Below are positions 1-9,012 of a DNA stretch of 64,000 nt, one piece after another. Position numbers and translations under genes: made by a program. The DNA is from Dactylosporangium vinaceum. GTDB lineage: Bacteria; Actinomycetota; Actinomycetes; Mycobacteriales; Micromonosporaceae. Position 1 is the first letter of the stretch, and each line of letters opens with the position of its first letter. The notes under the pieces are model-generated. The model was not told where the DNA came from. It worked only from the letters and a program-made list of their open reading frames with translations, and made no database searches. The stretch covers positions 5,642,001 to 5,706,000 of the forward strand of contig NZ_CP061913.1 of the NCBI RefSeq assembly GCF_019904175.1, in the 5' to 3' direction.

Positions 1-1086
1 ACCGGGCCGCAGCAGGTGACCAACAGCCGGACCTGGGCCATCGCCTGGATCGCCGCCGGGCGCGCGATCGCGGCCGCCCGTCCCGGGCCGGAGGCGGAGC
101 TCGCGCTCGCCGGTGCGGTACACGAGACGCTGCTCGTCACCAATCCCGCGGCGGCCGCCACCGTGGACGCCGCGTTCGCGGCCACGCTGGCCCGGCTCGA
201 CGTCCGGCGTCCGGAGCGGGCCGTCGCCGCCGGTGCCGAGGCCGCCCGCGCGGTGCTGGCCGAGCGGGCCGGGGACGGGCTCGACCTGGCCTCCGTCAAC
301 CGGCCGTTCACGCCACCGCCGCCCGCGCCCGGGGTCTGGCAGCCGACGCCGCCCGCGTTCGCCGCGGCCGTGCAGGCCGGGCAGGGCGACGGGCGGCCGT
401 TCCTGGTGCGCGGCGTCGATCCGCTGCTGCCGGGGCCGCCGCCGGCCCTCGGCAGCGACGTCCACCTGCGGGACCTGGCCGAGTCGCGGGCGGTCGGGGC
501 CGCGGACAGCGCCGTGCGCACGCCGCAGCAGACCGCGGTGGCCCGGTTCTGGGCGCAGACCTCACTCAACGGCTTCACCGGCGCGCTGCGCACGACCGTC
601 GCCCCGGGCGGCTCGCACGCCGCCGGCCGCCGTCCGCTGGCCCGGCGGGCCGAGCTGATCGCGGTGTTCCACGCGGCGACGATCGACGCGCAGATCACGA
701 CGTACAAGGCGAAGTACCGCTACCTGGCCTGGCGCCCGGTCACCGCGATCCGGACCGGCTCCGTCACTCCGGACCCGGCCTGGACGCCGCTGCTCAACAC
801 GCCGGCGCACCCGGAGTACCCGTCCGGGCACACCACCTACGCGGGCGCCGCCCAGGCCGTGCTCGACACGCTCGCCGGGCCGCCGCGCGCACCGTTCACG
901 CTGACCAGTCCGGTCGCGGCCGACGTCACGCTCACCTACCGCCGGTGGTCGGAGCTGACCCGGGACAACATCGACGCCCGGGTCTGGCAGGGCGTGCACT
1001 TCCGGCACACGGACGAGGTCGGCGCCGCCGTCGGGCGGCGGGCGGCCCTGGCCGCGCTCGAGCGCCGGCACGGCGGGCCCCGCTAG
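1..1086 (+). CDS. Vanadium-dependent haloperoxidase / PAP2-type phosphatase, 5' partial
   Basis: The reading frame is open to the window edge and the protein begins abruptly in a helix-rich N-terminal region, so the true start probably lies upstream; a GTG at 16 is the first in-window start. The C-terminal half carries the PAP2/vanadate pocket in the expected order: K-x6-RP (in KYRYLAWRP), PSGH (in EYPSGHTTY) and R-x5-H (in RVWQGVHF). Family knowledge: these residues bind vanadate or phosphate. The family includes secreted haloperoxidases and phosphatases, and sequence alone does not separate the two activities. No signal peptide is visible because the N-terminus is missing. Confidence 0.8.
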   Translation, partial: TGPQQVTNSRTWAIAWIAAGRAIAAARPGPEAELALAGAVHETLLVTNPAAAATVDAAFAATLARLDVRRPERAVAAGAEAARAVLAERAGDGLDLASVNRPFTPPPPAPGVWQPTPPAFAAAVQAGQGDGRPFLVRGVDPLLPGPPPALGSDVHLRDLAESRAVGAADSAVRTPQQTAVARFWAQTSLNGFTGALRTTVAPGGSHAAGRRPLARRAELIAVFHAATIDAQITTYKAKYRYLAWRPVTAIRTGSVTPDPAWTPLLNTPAHPEYPSGHTTYAGAAQAVLDTLAGPPRAPFTLTSPVAADVTLTYRRWSELTRDNIDARVWQGVHFRHTDEVGAAVGRRAALAALERRHGGPR

Positions 1087-1152
1087 GCGTCATCGCCGCG
1101 GGTCTATCAAATTGTGATGCAACTTCCGGGCCGGTTCGAGGATCGCAACGGT

Positions 1153-1938
1153 ATGCGCATCATCGCGGGGATCTGCTGTGTCCTGCTCCTGGCCGGCTGC
1201 GGCCCGGCGGCGGACGAGCCCGGTGCGGCCCGCCCGTCGTCGACGCCGAGCCGGGCCGCCGCCGCGCCCAGCCCGACCCGCGGCCTGTGCGGCGACGCCG
1301 CGCTCGACGACAAGCAGGTGACGTTCCCCGGCCCGACCGGCACCTACCTCGCCGGGTACGTCCTCGGCGCGGGCGACGTCACCCTCGTGCTCGCCCCGCA
1401 GGCCGGCGCGACCGGCTGCTCGTGGCTGGCGTGGGCGCGGGAACAGGCGGCGGCCGGGTATCGCGTGCTCGCCTTCGACTTCAACGGCGAGGGCCGCTCG
1501 CGCCGGGCCGACACCGGCCGCAACTCCGGTGACGTCGCCGCCGCGGCCGCCTATGCGCGGGCCGGCGGTACCGGCAAAGTGGTATTGATCGGGGCGTCTC
1601 GCGGTGCGACGGCGACACTTGTCGCGGCGGCGGCGCTGAACCCGCCGCCGACCGCCGTCATCAGCCTCTCCGGCCCGGCGACCTACGGGGGCGAGGACGC
1701 CGCGCAGGCCGTGGCCCGGCTGAGCGCCCCGGTCCTGTACGTGGCGGCGAAGGGGGACAGCGCCTTCGCCGCGAACGCGCAGACGATGTACGACGCCACG
1801 CCCGGCTCGGCCCGCCGGCTGGTCCTGGTCGAGGGCGCGCTGCACGGGACCGGCCTGCTCACCATCGCTGACGTCGGCGCGGCGGAGGCGGCCAAGGCGG
1901 TCGGCGACTTCCTGCGGACCACCACTCGGGTGACGTGA
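1153..1938 (+). CDS. Alpha/beta-hydrolase-fold lipoprotein
   Basis: A 261-residue protein if started at the ATG at 1153; an earlier ATG at 1114 would put 13 non-signal-like residues ahead of the signal peptide. The N-terminus has a hydrophobic stretch ending in a lipobox (L-L-A-G-C), so it is predicted to be lipid-anchored outside the cell. A Ser/Thr/Pro/Ala-rich linker follows. The rest looks like an alpha/beta hydrolase: a G-A-S-R-G nucleophile elbow near residue 150 and a late G-A-L-H-G that could supply the catalytic His. The substrate is unknown. The next gene also starts with a lipoprotein signal. Confidence 0.75.
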   Translation: MRIIAGICCVLLLAGCGPAADEPGAARPSSTPSRAAAAPSPTRGLCGDAALDDKQVTFPGPTGTYLAGYVLGAGDVTLVLAPQAGATGCSWLAWAREQAAAGYRVLAFDFNGEGRSRRADTGRNSGDVAAAAAYARAGGTGKVVLIGASRGATATLVAAAALNPPPTAVISLSGPATYGGEDAAQAVARLSAPVLYVAAKGDSAFAANAQTMYDATPGSARRLVLVEGALHGTGLLTIADVGAAEAAKAVGDFLRTTTRVT

Positions 1939-1979
1939 TCTTCGGCTGATTCTCAGGATCGGCCGGGCAGGATGCGGGC

Positions 1980-2732
1980 GTGGATCGACGGACACTGCTC
2001 CTGGCGGCCGGTGCCGCCACCCTCGGCGGCTGTGGGGAGCCGCCCAGGGCGCCGGTGGCGGCGCCATCCCCGCAGCCGGCCGGCAGCCCGGTCCCCTCGA
2101 GCCCGGCCGCTTCGAGCCCGGCGCCGCGGACGCTGCCGGCCGAGGTCGACAGCGGGCCGCGGGACGTGGCGGCGGTCGCGCTGACATTCCACGGGCAGGG
2201 CGAGCCGGGCGTGGTCGGCGGGCTGCTCGACGCCCTCGCCGCCGCGCAGGTCAAGGCCACGGTGCTCGCGGTGGGGACGTGGCTGCAGCAGCAGCCGCAG
2301 CTGGCCCGCCGGGTCGTCGCCGACGGCCACGAGCTCGGCAACCACACGCTCAACCACGCCGACATCAAGAGCATGAGCGACGACAAGGCGTACGCCGAGA
2401 TCGCCGGCTGTGCCGAGGCGGTGCGCTCGGTGTCGGGGCAGATCGGCCGGTGGTTCCGCCCGTCGCAGACGCAGCACAGCACGGCGCGGATCCGGGCGCA
2501 GGCGGCCCGGGCCGGCTACGCGACATGCCTGTCGTACGACGTCGACTCGCTCGACTACACCGACCCGGGCCCGGACGCGGTCGTGCGCACCACGCTGCAG
2601 GGCGTGCGCAACGGGTCGATCGTGAGCCTGCACTTCGGCCACGCCGGCACCGTCACCGCGATCCCGAAGCTCCTCGCCGGCCTGCGCGACCGCGGCCTGC
2701 GCCCGGTCACGGCCTCGGAGCTGCTCGCATGA
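1980..2732 (+). CDS. NodB-like polysaccharide deacetylase-family lipoprotein (motif 1 degenerate)
   Basis: GTG start; 250 residues. An R-R followed by a hydrophobic run and lipobox (L-G-G-C) predict a lipid-anchored, possibly Tat-exported protein, then a Pro/Ser linker. The NodB fold is recognisable: the metal-binding H-x4-H is kept (GNHTLNH), as is a late S-L-H-F strand. Motif 1, normally T-F-D-D-G, reads T-F-H-G-Q-G, so the usual metal Asp and general-base Asp are absent. Such variants occur in actinobacterial lipoproteins, from memory, and may not be classical deacetylases. Its stop overlaps the next start by 4 bp, so the two genes are translationally coupled. Confidence 0.8.
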   Translation: MDRRTLLLAAGAATLGGCGEPPRAPVAAPSPQPAGSPVPSSPAASSPAPRTLPAEVDSGPRDVAAVALTFHGQGEPGVVGGLLDALAAAQVKATVLAVGTWLQQQPQLARRVVADGHELGNHTLNHADIKSMSDDKAYAEIAGCAEAVRSVSGQIGRWFRPSQTQHSTARIRAQAARAGYATCLSYDVDSLDYTDPGPDAVVRTTLQGVRNGSIVSLHFGHAGTVTAIPKLLAGLRDRGLRPVTASELLA

Positions 2733-3961
2733 CCGCGCGGCTGGTCACGGGGCGGATCGTGGCTGTTCTCGTGCTCGTCGGGTCGCTCGTCGCGGCCTGC
2801 TCCGCGGCGAAGGCCCAGGACGAGCAGCCCGCCGGGCCGGGCGACGACAACGCCCCGGCGAACATGACCGGCATGCCCGGCATGAGCGGTGGCCCGGCGC
2901 CGAGCGGGAGCGCCGCGACCAGGCCCGGGGACGGGCTGGCCGGGATGCCGGCGCTGCTCGACCCGCACGACGTCTACGCCGCGGACCGGCCCAACGCGCT
3001 CTCCGACCAGGTCCGCAACGACCCGTCGCGGGTCTACGTGCCGAACCTGGGCAGCAACACCGTCTCGGTCATCGACCCGGCCACGTTCAAGGTCATCAAG
3101 ACGGTCCCGGTCGGCGGCGGGCCGCAGCACGTCGTGCCCGCGTGGGACCTGCGCACCCTGTGGGTGAACGACAACACCGGCAACCAGCTGGTGCCCCTCG
3201 ACCCGGCGACCGGCACGTTCGGCAAGCCGGTGAAGGTCGACGACCCGTACAACCTGTACTTCACGCCGGACGGCAAGTACGCGATGGTCATGTCCGAGGC
3301 CCGCCACAAGATCGTGTTCCGGGACCCGCACACCATGGCGATCGTGAAGGAGCTGACCGTCGACTGCGCTGGCGTCAACCACGCCGACTTCTCGCCGGAC
3401 GGCCGCTACTTCATCGCGACCTGCGAGTTCTCCGGTGATCTGATCAAGGTGGACGTCGTACAGCAGAAGGTCATCGGGCAGCTGCACCTGCCCGACGACC
3501 ACGCGATGCCGCAGGACATCAAGATCTCGCCGGACGGCGGCACCTGGTACGTCGCCGACATGCACACCTCCGGCGTGTGGATCATCGACGGCGACCAGTT
3601 CACGGTGCGCCGGTTCCTCGCCACCGGCGCCGGCGCGCACGGGCTCTACGTCAGCCGGGACTCCAAGCACCTCTACATCGCCAACCGCGGTGAGGGTTCG
3701 GTGTCGCTGCTGGACTTCGCCACGGGCGCGCTGAGCGCCAAGTGGAAGATCCCCGGCGGCGGCAGCCCGGACATGGGCGGCGTCTCGGCCGACGGCACGG
3801 TGCTGTGGCTGTCCGGCCGCTACAACGGCGAGGTGTACGCGCTGTCAACGACCGACGGGCACCTGCTCGCCCGGATCAAGGTCGGCACCCAGCCACACGG
3901 CCTCTGCGTCTGGCCCCAGCCCGGCCGCTACTCCCTGGGCCACACCGGCATCCTGCGCTGA
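2729..3961 (+). CDS. YVTN-type beta-propeller lipoprotein
   Basis: ATG overlaps the upstream stop (ATGA), which fixes the start although the frame is open further upstream; 410 residues. The N-terminus is a lipoprotein signal (lipobox V-A-A-C) followed by a Met/Gly/Pro-rich stretch containing M-T-G-M-P-G-M. Repeated blade motifs such as V-Y-V-P-N-L-G-S-N-T-V-S-V-I-D, F-T-P-D-G-K-Y and L-Y-I-A-N-R-G identify a 7-bladed YVTN/cytochrome-d1-like propeller. These act as secreted binding scaffolds; no catalytic residues can be named. The Met-rich stretch could bind copper, which is only a guess. The 3' end overlaps the convergent regulator gene by 117 bp. Confidence 0.85.
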   Translation: MTARLVTGRIVAVLVLVGSLVAACSAAKAQDEQPAGPGDDNAPANMTGMPGMSGGPAPSGSAATRPGDGLAGMPALLDPHDVYAADRPNALSDQVRNDPSRVYVPNLGSNTVSVIDPATFKVIKTVPVGGGPQHVVPAWDLRTLWVNDNTGNQLVPLDPATGTFGKPVKVDDPYNLYFTPDGKYAMVMSEARHKIVFRDPHTMAIVKELTVDCAGVNHADFSPDGRYFIATCEFSGDLIKVDVVQQKVIGQLHLPDDHAMPQDIKISPDGGTWYVADMHTSGVWIIDGDQFTVRRFLATGAGAHGLYVSRDSKHLYIANRGEGSVSLLDFATGALSAKWKIPGGGSPDMGGVSADGTVLWLSGRYNGEVYALSTTDGHLLARIKVGTQPHGLCVWPQPGRYSLGHTGILR

Positions 3962-4918
3962 CGCCGCGAACGTCTTGCGGTAGGCGCGCGGTGGCACACC
4001 GCGGCGGCGCACGAACTGCTCGCGCAGCGTCGCCGCGGTGCCGAACCCGACCCGCCGGGCGACCTCCTCGATCGAGAGGTCGGCCGTCTCCAGCAGCTCC
4101 TCGGCACGGTGCAGCCGCTGGCTGAGCACCCAGGCGTGCGGCGTCGACCCGGTCGCGGCGCTGAACCGGCGGGCGAAGGAGCGCTGGCTCATCAGCGCCC
4201 GGGTCGCCAGGGTCTCCACGGTCAGCGGGCGGTCGAGGTTGGCCCGGGCCCAGGCCAGCACGCCGGACAGCCGCTCGTCGTCGCAGCCGGCCGGCACCGG
4301 CGCCGACACGAACTGGGCCTGGCCGCCGTCGCGGTGCGGCGGCACGACCATGTCCCGGGCGATCGCGTTGGCGACGGCCGCGCCGTACTCGCGGCGCAGC
4401 AGGTACAGGCACATGTCGACGCCCGCGGCGCCGCCCGCGCCGGTGACGACCCGGCCCTCGTCGACGTAGAGCACCTCGGGCAGGACGGTGACGGCCGGGA
4501 ACCGCTCGGCCATGGCGCCGGCCCACCGCCAGTGGGTGGTGGCCCGCCGCCCGTCGAGCAGCCCGGCCGCCGCCAGCACGTAGGTGCCGGTGCAGTAGCC
4601 GGCGACGATGGCGCCCCGCGTGTGGGCCTCCCGGATCGCCGCGAGGGCCTCCGGCGGCGGCTGCAGCTCGAACGCGTCCCACGACGTGACGAGCACCAGG
4701 TCGGCCCGGGCCAGCCGGTCGAGGCCGTGCTCGATCAGCATCTTGAGCCCGCTGTCGGTCGTGACCGGGCCGGGCCGGTCACCGCACACCGTGAAGTCGA
4801 ACCCGGGGCTGCCGCGGTCGCGCCGGTCGAAGCCGAAGATCTCGCTGACGATGCCGATGCCCAGCGCGCCGGTGCCGTCGGCCGCATAGGCGGCCACGCT
4901 GCGAAAGGGGGTACCCAC
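3845..4918 (-). CDS. GlxA-family AraC-type transcriptional regulator (DJ-1/PfpI + HTH)
   Basis: 357 residues from a GTG at 4918; the frame is open to 5011 but the extra residues do not look like the family. The N-terminal half is a DJ-1/PfpI-like domain with the nucleophile-elbow-like G-Y-C-T-G-T-Y. The C-terminal half is a double AraC helix-turn-helix with L-A-x4-M-S-x-R-S-F-A-R-R-F and the conserved V-A-x-x-V-G-F-G-T. It acts in the cytoplasm as a DNA-binding regulator; ligand and targets are unknown. The last 38 or so codons lie antisense to the end of the beta-propeller gene, so the two convergent genes overlap. Confidence 0.85.
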   Translation of the reverse strand: MGTPFRSVAAYAADGTGALGIGIVSEIFGFDRRDRGSPGFDFTVCGDRPGPVTTDSGLKMLIEHGLDRLARADLVLVTSWDAFELQPPPEALAAIREAHTRGAIVAGYCTGTYVLAAAGLLDGRRATTHWRWAGAMAERFPAVTVLPEVLYVDEGRVVTGAGGAAGVDMCLYLLRREYGAAVANAIARDMVVPPHRDGGQAQFVSAPVPAGCDDERLSGVLAWARANLDRPLTVETLATRALMSQRSFARRFSAATGSTPHAWVLSQRLHRAEELLETADLSIEEVARRVGFGTAATLREQFVRRRGVPPRAYRKTFAASAQDAGVAQGVAAGLGPDAEAVWLGADLDPGEQVPVGR

Positions 4919-5000
4919 CGAATCATGATGGCAGAAAACCCGCGATCGTATGCAGGTCTGCCACTGGTGACCATGTATCGCCGCGGCGCAGGCTGAGGGC

Positions 5001-5165
5001 ATGTTCGTCATCGACTGCCCGGCTCACCGTTCCCGCGTCGTGCTCTCCGAGCGGCGCATCCGCTGCCTGCGCAACACCGACGCAGGCATCCTGCTCGACC
5101 TCGAGTGCTACTGCGGTCACATCGAGCGCATCCTCACCGGCCGCGCCCGCCACGCGCGCGTCTAG
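5001..5165 (+). CDS. Small Cys/His-rich protein (54 aa)
   Basis: ATG at 5001 to TAG at 5165 encodes 54 residues starting M-F-V-I-D-C-P. Cys and His residues are spaced like a small metal-binding fold (D-C-P-A-H near residue 6, C-L-R near 22, C-Y-C-G-H near 36-40). It resembles short unnamed actinobacterial proteins beginning MFVIDCP that I recall without a function. It is divergent from the GlxA-type regulator and converges with the membrane-protein gene, sharing the stop region at 5162-5165. Zinc binding is inferred from spacing only. Confidence 0.65.
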   Translation: MFVIDCPAHRSRVVLSERRIRCLRNTDAGILLDLECYCGHIERILTGRARHARV

Positions 5166-6019
5166 GGGCTGGACTCCGGCTGCAGGTAGATGTGCCGGGC
5201 CGCGGGGACGAAGTCCCGGATGTGCGCGCGGGCCCGGTGCAGGGCGGCGGCCACGTCGGCGTCGGCGGGCAGCCCCACGCGGGCGGTGACCATCAGCTCG
5301 TCGTGGGCGAGCCGGACGACGTGCAGCTGCCCGACCGTGCGGATGTCGGCGGCCAGCAGCGCCAGCTCGATGCCGTCGGTGTCGGCGGGTGCGGCCGGGG
5401 CGAGCACGGCCAGGCCGACGAGCCGGGCCGCGAGGAGCAGGTCCACGCCGGCGATCACGGCGGCGACGGCGCCCGCCGCGACGGTGTCCAGCAGCCGGGT
5501 GTGGCTCATGTGGCAGGCCGCGACGCCGGCCAGTGTCGCGAGGGTGGCGGCCGGCGCGGCCACGTGCACCGCGACCGTCAGCGAGGTCCGGATTCGCGGA
5601 TTGTGCCGGAGGTAGGCCCGCCACGATGCGCGGTTGCGGTCCCGGTTCGCCGCCCGCAGCACCACGGCCGCGGCCCCGGCCTGCACCGCGAACGCCAGGC
5701 CGAGCGCGGCGCGGGCGGCGCCGGACGGCTCGACGCACGGGATCGGCCCGGCCGGGGTGACGGCCGCCCAGACGACGGACAGCGCGGCCAGGGTGGACCC
5801 GGCCACGCTCGCCGTCAGCGGCAGCAGCAGCCGGTCGCGCCGGGGCACCGGCACCGGCGCGGAGGAGCGCGGCAGCTGCGTGACGAGTGCGGCCAGCGCG
5901 AGCGCGGCGACCGCGACGATCATCGTGGCCGCGGTCGCCGCGTATGCGGCGAGCAGCAGCGCGATGGCCGCGGTGGCGCAGCCGAGGCTGACGCGGCGAA
6001 CTGTCCCGAAGGTGCGCAC
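5162..6019 (-). CDS. Multi-pass membrane protein, possibly cation-diffusion-facilitator-like
   Basis: Taken from a GTG at 6019 (285 residues); the frame is open to 6202 but that extension is charged and Pro/Arg-rich, unlike a real N-terminus. There are about six hydrophobic helices, then a soluble tail of about 95 residues. The order of helices, a D-T-V-A-A-G segment near helix 5-6 and a tail containing D-E-L-M-V-T-A-R-V and A-D-A-D-V resemble the cytoplasmic domain of CDF metal transporters. The paired His/Asp metal ligands of typical CDFs are not obvious, so transport activity is uncertain. It may be a divergent paralogue. Confidence 0.5.
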   Translation of the reverse strand: MRTFGTVRRVSLGCATAAIALLLAAYAATAATMIVAVAALALAALVTQLPRSSAPVPVPRRDRLLLPLTASVAGSTLAALSVVWAAVTPAGPIPCVEPSGAARAALGLAFAVQAGAAAVVLRAANRDRNRASWRAYLRHNPRIRTSLTVAVHVAAPAATLATLAGVAACHMSHTRLLDTVAAGAVAAVIAGVDLLLAARLVGLAVLAPAAPADTDGIELALLAADIRTVGQLHVVRLAHDELMVTARVGLPADADVAAALHRARAHIRDFVPAARHIYLQPESSP

Positions 6020-6196
6020 CCGCCCATCTTGGACCGACGCCGCAAAGGTGCCAACGACCGCCGGGCGGGCCGGGTTGCGCGGCCGGCGGCGGGCCAGCCG
6101 TGCGGGCTCATCCGATCCGGCAGACCTGGTCCGCACCGGCGGTGATCGATGCGGATCGGCCCGCTCCGGCGGCCTGAGCGGTTTATGGTCCTGCGC

Positions 6197-7348
6197 ATGC
6201 ACTTAGCCCGATACGTCCGCAATGTTCGACCCCGGTGGCGGTGGCGCCTGCCGATCCTCGCCGCCGCGCTCACGGTGCTCGCCGGCGTGCCCGCGATCGC
6301 CGTGGTCGCGCCCGCCGCGCTGCCGGCCCCCTCGTTCGACGGCCCCGTGTATTCGGTGGCCTACCGGGGCGACGTCGTGTTCGTCGGCGGCCAGTTCGCC
6401 GCCGCGGTCGTCGCCGGGCGCCGGATGCCGCGCCAGCACCTGGCCGCGTTCGACGCGCGCACCGGCCGGCTGCTGGACTGGGCCCCGCCGGCCGACGGCA
6501 CGGTCCAGGCCCTCGCCGTGGCCGGCGGCACCGTGTACGCCGCGACGGACTCCGGCCTCACCGGTCTCGACGCCGGCACGGGTGCGGCGAGCGGGTTCAA
6601 GCACCGGGTCGCCGGGCGGGTGACGACGCTGGCCGCCGGGGCCGATCGGCTGTACGCCGGCGGCCGGTTCAGCGCGGTGGACGGGGTGAAGCGGGGCAAC
6701 CTGGCCGCGTTCACGCTCGCCGGCGGTGCCCTCGACCCGGCCTGGACGGCGGGCGCCGACGATGCGGTGAACGGCCTTGCCGTCGACGGCCCGCGGGTGT
6801 ACCTCGGCGGCCGTTTCCACCGCGTGAACGGCTCGAGCGCCCTGCGCCTGGCCGCCGTCGACGCCTCCACCGGCGCACTCGACCGCGGCTTCCGGCCGAA
6901 CCCGCCCGCGGAGATCCTCGGCGTCGCCACCGAGGCCCGGCCCGGCGAGCGCGGCGGGGCGGCGGTCGCCGCGGCGATGGGCGGCCAGGGCGGCCGGGCC
7001 GCCGGATACAGCGCGGCCGGTGCCGTGCGCTGGCAGCGGGTCTTCGACGGCGACGTCCAGACGGTCGCGATCCTCGACGGCGTCACCTACCTCGGCGGGC
7101 ACTTCGACGCCGCCTGCACCACGACCCGCAACGGGGCCCACGGCATCTGCACCGACGGCGCCGCGGCCCGGGTCAAGCTCGCCGCCGTCGACCGGTCCGG
7201 CCGGCTGCTGGACTGGGCGCCCCAGGCCAACGGCATCGTCGGCGTGCGCAGCCTCGCGGCCGGGGCGGCGACCGGCACCGTCACCGCCGGCGGCGAGTTC
7301 ACCACGATCGGCGGCATCGTGCAGAAGCGGGTCGCGATCTTCGGCTGA
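6197..7348 (+). CDS. Secreted delta-60-repeat / beta-propeller-like protein
   Basis: Started at the ATG at 6197 (383 residues); an ATG at 6185 is also possible. An Arg-rich N-terminus and hydrophobic segment form a signal peptide or anchor. The body has repeated units of the form V-Y-x-G-G-x-F followed by L-A-A-F/V-D-x-x-T-G-x-L-D-x-x-F/W-x-P (near 6380, 6650, 6790 and 7090), the hallmark of delta-60-type repeats forming a propeller. Two Cys pairs near 7117-7150 may form a disulfide. Function unknown; probably extracellular binding. It is divergent from the membrane-protein gene at 5162-6019. Confidence 0.75.
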   Translation: MHLARYVRNVRPRWRWRLPILAAALTVLAGVPAIAVVAPAALPAPSFDGPVYSVAYRGDVVFVGGQFAAAVVAGRRMPRQHLAAFDARTGRLLDWAPPADGTVQALAVAGGTVYAATDSGLTGLDAGTGAASGFKHRVAGRVTTLAAGADRLYAGGRFSAVDGVKRGNLAAFTLAGGALDPAWTAGADDAVNGLAVDGPRVYLGGRFHRVNGSSALRLAAVDASTGALDRGFRPNPPAEILGVATEARPGERGGAAVAAAMGGQGGRAAGYSAAGAVRWQRVFDGDVQTVAILDGVTYLGGHFDAACTTTRNGAHGICTDGAAARVKLAAVDRSGRLLDWAPQANGIVGVRSLAAGAATGTVTAGGEFTTIGGIVQKRVAIFG

Positions 7349-7353
7349 CCCGC

Positions 7354-8295
7354 TCAGCGGTCCACGACGTTGCGCAGCGGCGCTCCGGACCGCAGAGCCA
7401 GCAGGTTCTCCGCGATGAGCGCCGCCGCGCCGATCGGGCGGCCGCCGGCGGCGTGCGGGGTGATGATGACGTTCGGCTCGTCCCACAGGCCCGAGGCGGC
7501 CGGGAGGGGCTCGGTCTCGAAGACGTCGAGAGCGGCGCCGGCCAGGCGGCCCGCGCGCAGGGCGACCAGCAGCGCGGTCTCGTCGACGGTGGCGCCGCGG
7601 CCGACGTTGACGACCCAGGCGTGCGCGGGCAGCAGCGCGAGCTGCTCGGCGCCGAGGGCGTGGGCGGTCTCGTCGGTGGCGGGCAGGATCATGACGAGCA
7701 CGTCGGTCGTCGCGAGGACCGTGGGGAGATCGGCGGTACCCACGACGGGAAATCCACTGCGATCGCCGGGCGTGCGGGCGATGCCGGTGACGGTGGCGCC
7801 CAGGGCGGCCAGGTGCGGTGCGAGCGTTGCGGCGATCCCGCCGAAGCCCCAGATGGCGACCCGGGCCCCGCGCAGGGTGCGGAACGTGCCGGTCGGGGCC
7901 ACGGGCTGCAGGCCGCCCAGCTCGCCCGCCCAGCGGTGGCCGACCTGGGCCCGGACCAGCAGGTTGAGCCGGCGGGCGGCCGCCAGGATCAGGCCCAGCG
8001 TGTGCTCCGCGACGGTGAGGTCGTGCAGCGAGCGGCCCGACGTGACCACGACGTCCGGCGCGAACCCGGCGGCCACGACCGCGTCCGGCCCGGCGGCCAG
8101 CGTCTGCACCCAGCGCAGCCCGGCCAGCCGCTGTGCGGCGTCGCGCAGCTGGTGGCCCGGGTTGCCCCACACCACCAGCGCCTCGGCGTCGGTGTGCTCG
8201 GCGGGGATCGGGTCGGCGACGGCGTAGCGGACCGCGGTGACGTCCGCGGGCGCCTCGAGGTCGAGCTCGACGCTGTCCGGCAGCAGCAGCTTCAT
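7354..8295 (-). CDS. D-isomer-specific 2-hydroxyacid dehydrogenase
   Basis: 313 residues, full family length. The NAD(P)-binding core shows G-F-G-G-I-A in the middle of the protein. The catalytic triad is present in context: Arg in V-N-V-G-R-G, Glu in D-V-F-E-T-E-P-L-P and His in T-P-H-A-A-G. It reduces a 2-keto acid to a D-2-hydroxy acid (or the reverse) in the cytoplasm; the substrate is not predictable. The gene stands alone, with a 5 bp gap from the convergent propeller gene. Confidence 0.9.
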   Translation of the reverse strand: MKLLLPDSVELDLEAPADVTAVRYAVADPIPAEHTDAEALVVWGNPGHQLRDAAQRLAGLRWVQTLAAGPDAVVAAGFAPDVVVTSGRSLHDLTVAEHTLGLILAAARRLNLLVRAQVGHRWAGELGGLQPVAPTGTFRTLRGARVAIWGFGGIAATLAPHLAALGATVTGIARTPGDRSGFPVVGTADLPTVLATTDVLVMILPATDETAHALGAEQLALLPAHAWVVNVGRGATVDETALLVALRAGRLAGAALDVFETEPLPAASGLWDEPNVIITPHAAGGRPIGAAALIAENLLALRSGAPLRNVVDR

Positions 8296-8552
8296 GCCAC
8301 ATATCTAACGCGGGCGCCGGCCCGGTGATCTCGACGGGGCGTGCACGAACACGCGAATCGCCTGTCGTGCCGCGAAGCGGCACCGCCGGTCAGAACCGGG
8401 CTGCTGCTGATCGCACACGCCGCGTACCGGGGCCAAAGCGGTCCGTGTGGGGCGATCACGATCACACGTCAGATAACGGACGGACCCTCGACGAACTGGC
8501 CTCCAGCCGGTAGCACTACCCGGTACGCATTCAACGGGAGGCACGAAACACC

Positions 8553-8993
8553 ATGACCACACCACCCCAGCAGCAGCCGCCGGCCCCGGGTCAGCCGGCT
8601 CCGGGCCAGCCGCCCCAGCCGCCGCAGGCGCCCCTCGCGGCTCCCGGTCAGGCCCCGGCCGCGCCGGCCAAGAAGGGCATCAAGGTTCCGCGGCTGGTGA
8701 TCTCGATCGTCGTCCTGATCGTGCTGGCCGGCGTCGGCTGGTACCTCAGCCGGGACGACGCGCTCAACGCCAAGACCGGTGACTGCCTGCACCAGAAGGG
8801 CGCGAACGACCTCGCGATCGTCAAGTGCGACAGCAGCGACGCGAACTTCAAGGTCCTCGGCCGGGTCGAGGACAAGACCGAGTCCGAGACCAACGCGGAC
8901 GACATCTGCGCCCAGTGGGACGCCACCACGGCCACCTACTGGGAGGGCAAGTCGGGCCAGAAGGGCACCGTGCTCTGCCTGCAGGCCAAGTAA
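8553..8993 (+). CDS. LppU/SCO3897-like membrane-anchored protein
   Basis: 146 residues with a good ribosome-binding site (GGGAGGC about 13 bp upstream). Layout: a Pro/Gln/Gly-rich cytoplasmic N-terminus (about 45 residues), K-K-G-I-K, one transmembrane helix (about 50-70) and an extracellular domain of about 75 residues containing T-G-D-C-L, V-K-C, D-I-C-A and L-C-L, four Cys likely to form two disulfides. This matches the small LppU/SCO3897-like family of actinomycetes, from memory. No enzymatic role is evident. A strong hairpin follows the gene. Confidence 0.7.
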   Translation: MTTPPQQQPPAPGQPAPGQPPQPPQAPLAAPGQAPAAPAKKGIKVPRLVISIVVLIVLAGVGWYLSRDDALNAKTGDCLHQKGANDLAIVKCDSSDANFKVLGRVEDKTESETNADDICAQWDATTATYWEGKSGQKGTVLCLQAK

Positions 8994-9012
8994 GAACCCT
9001 GCGGTTGTACGT

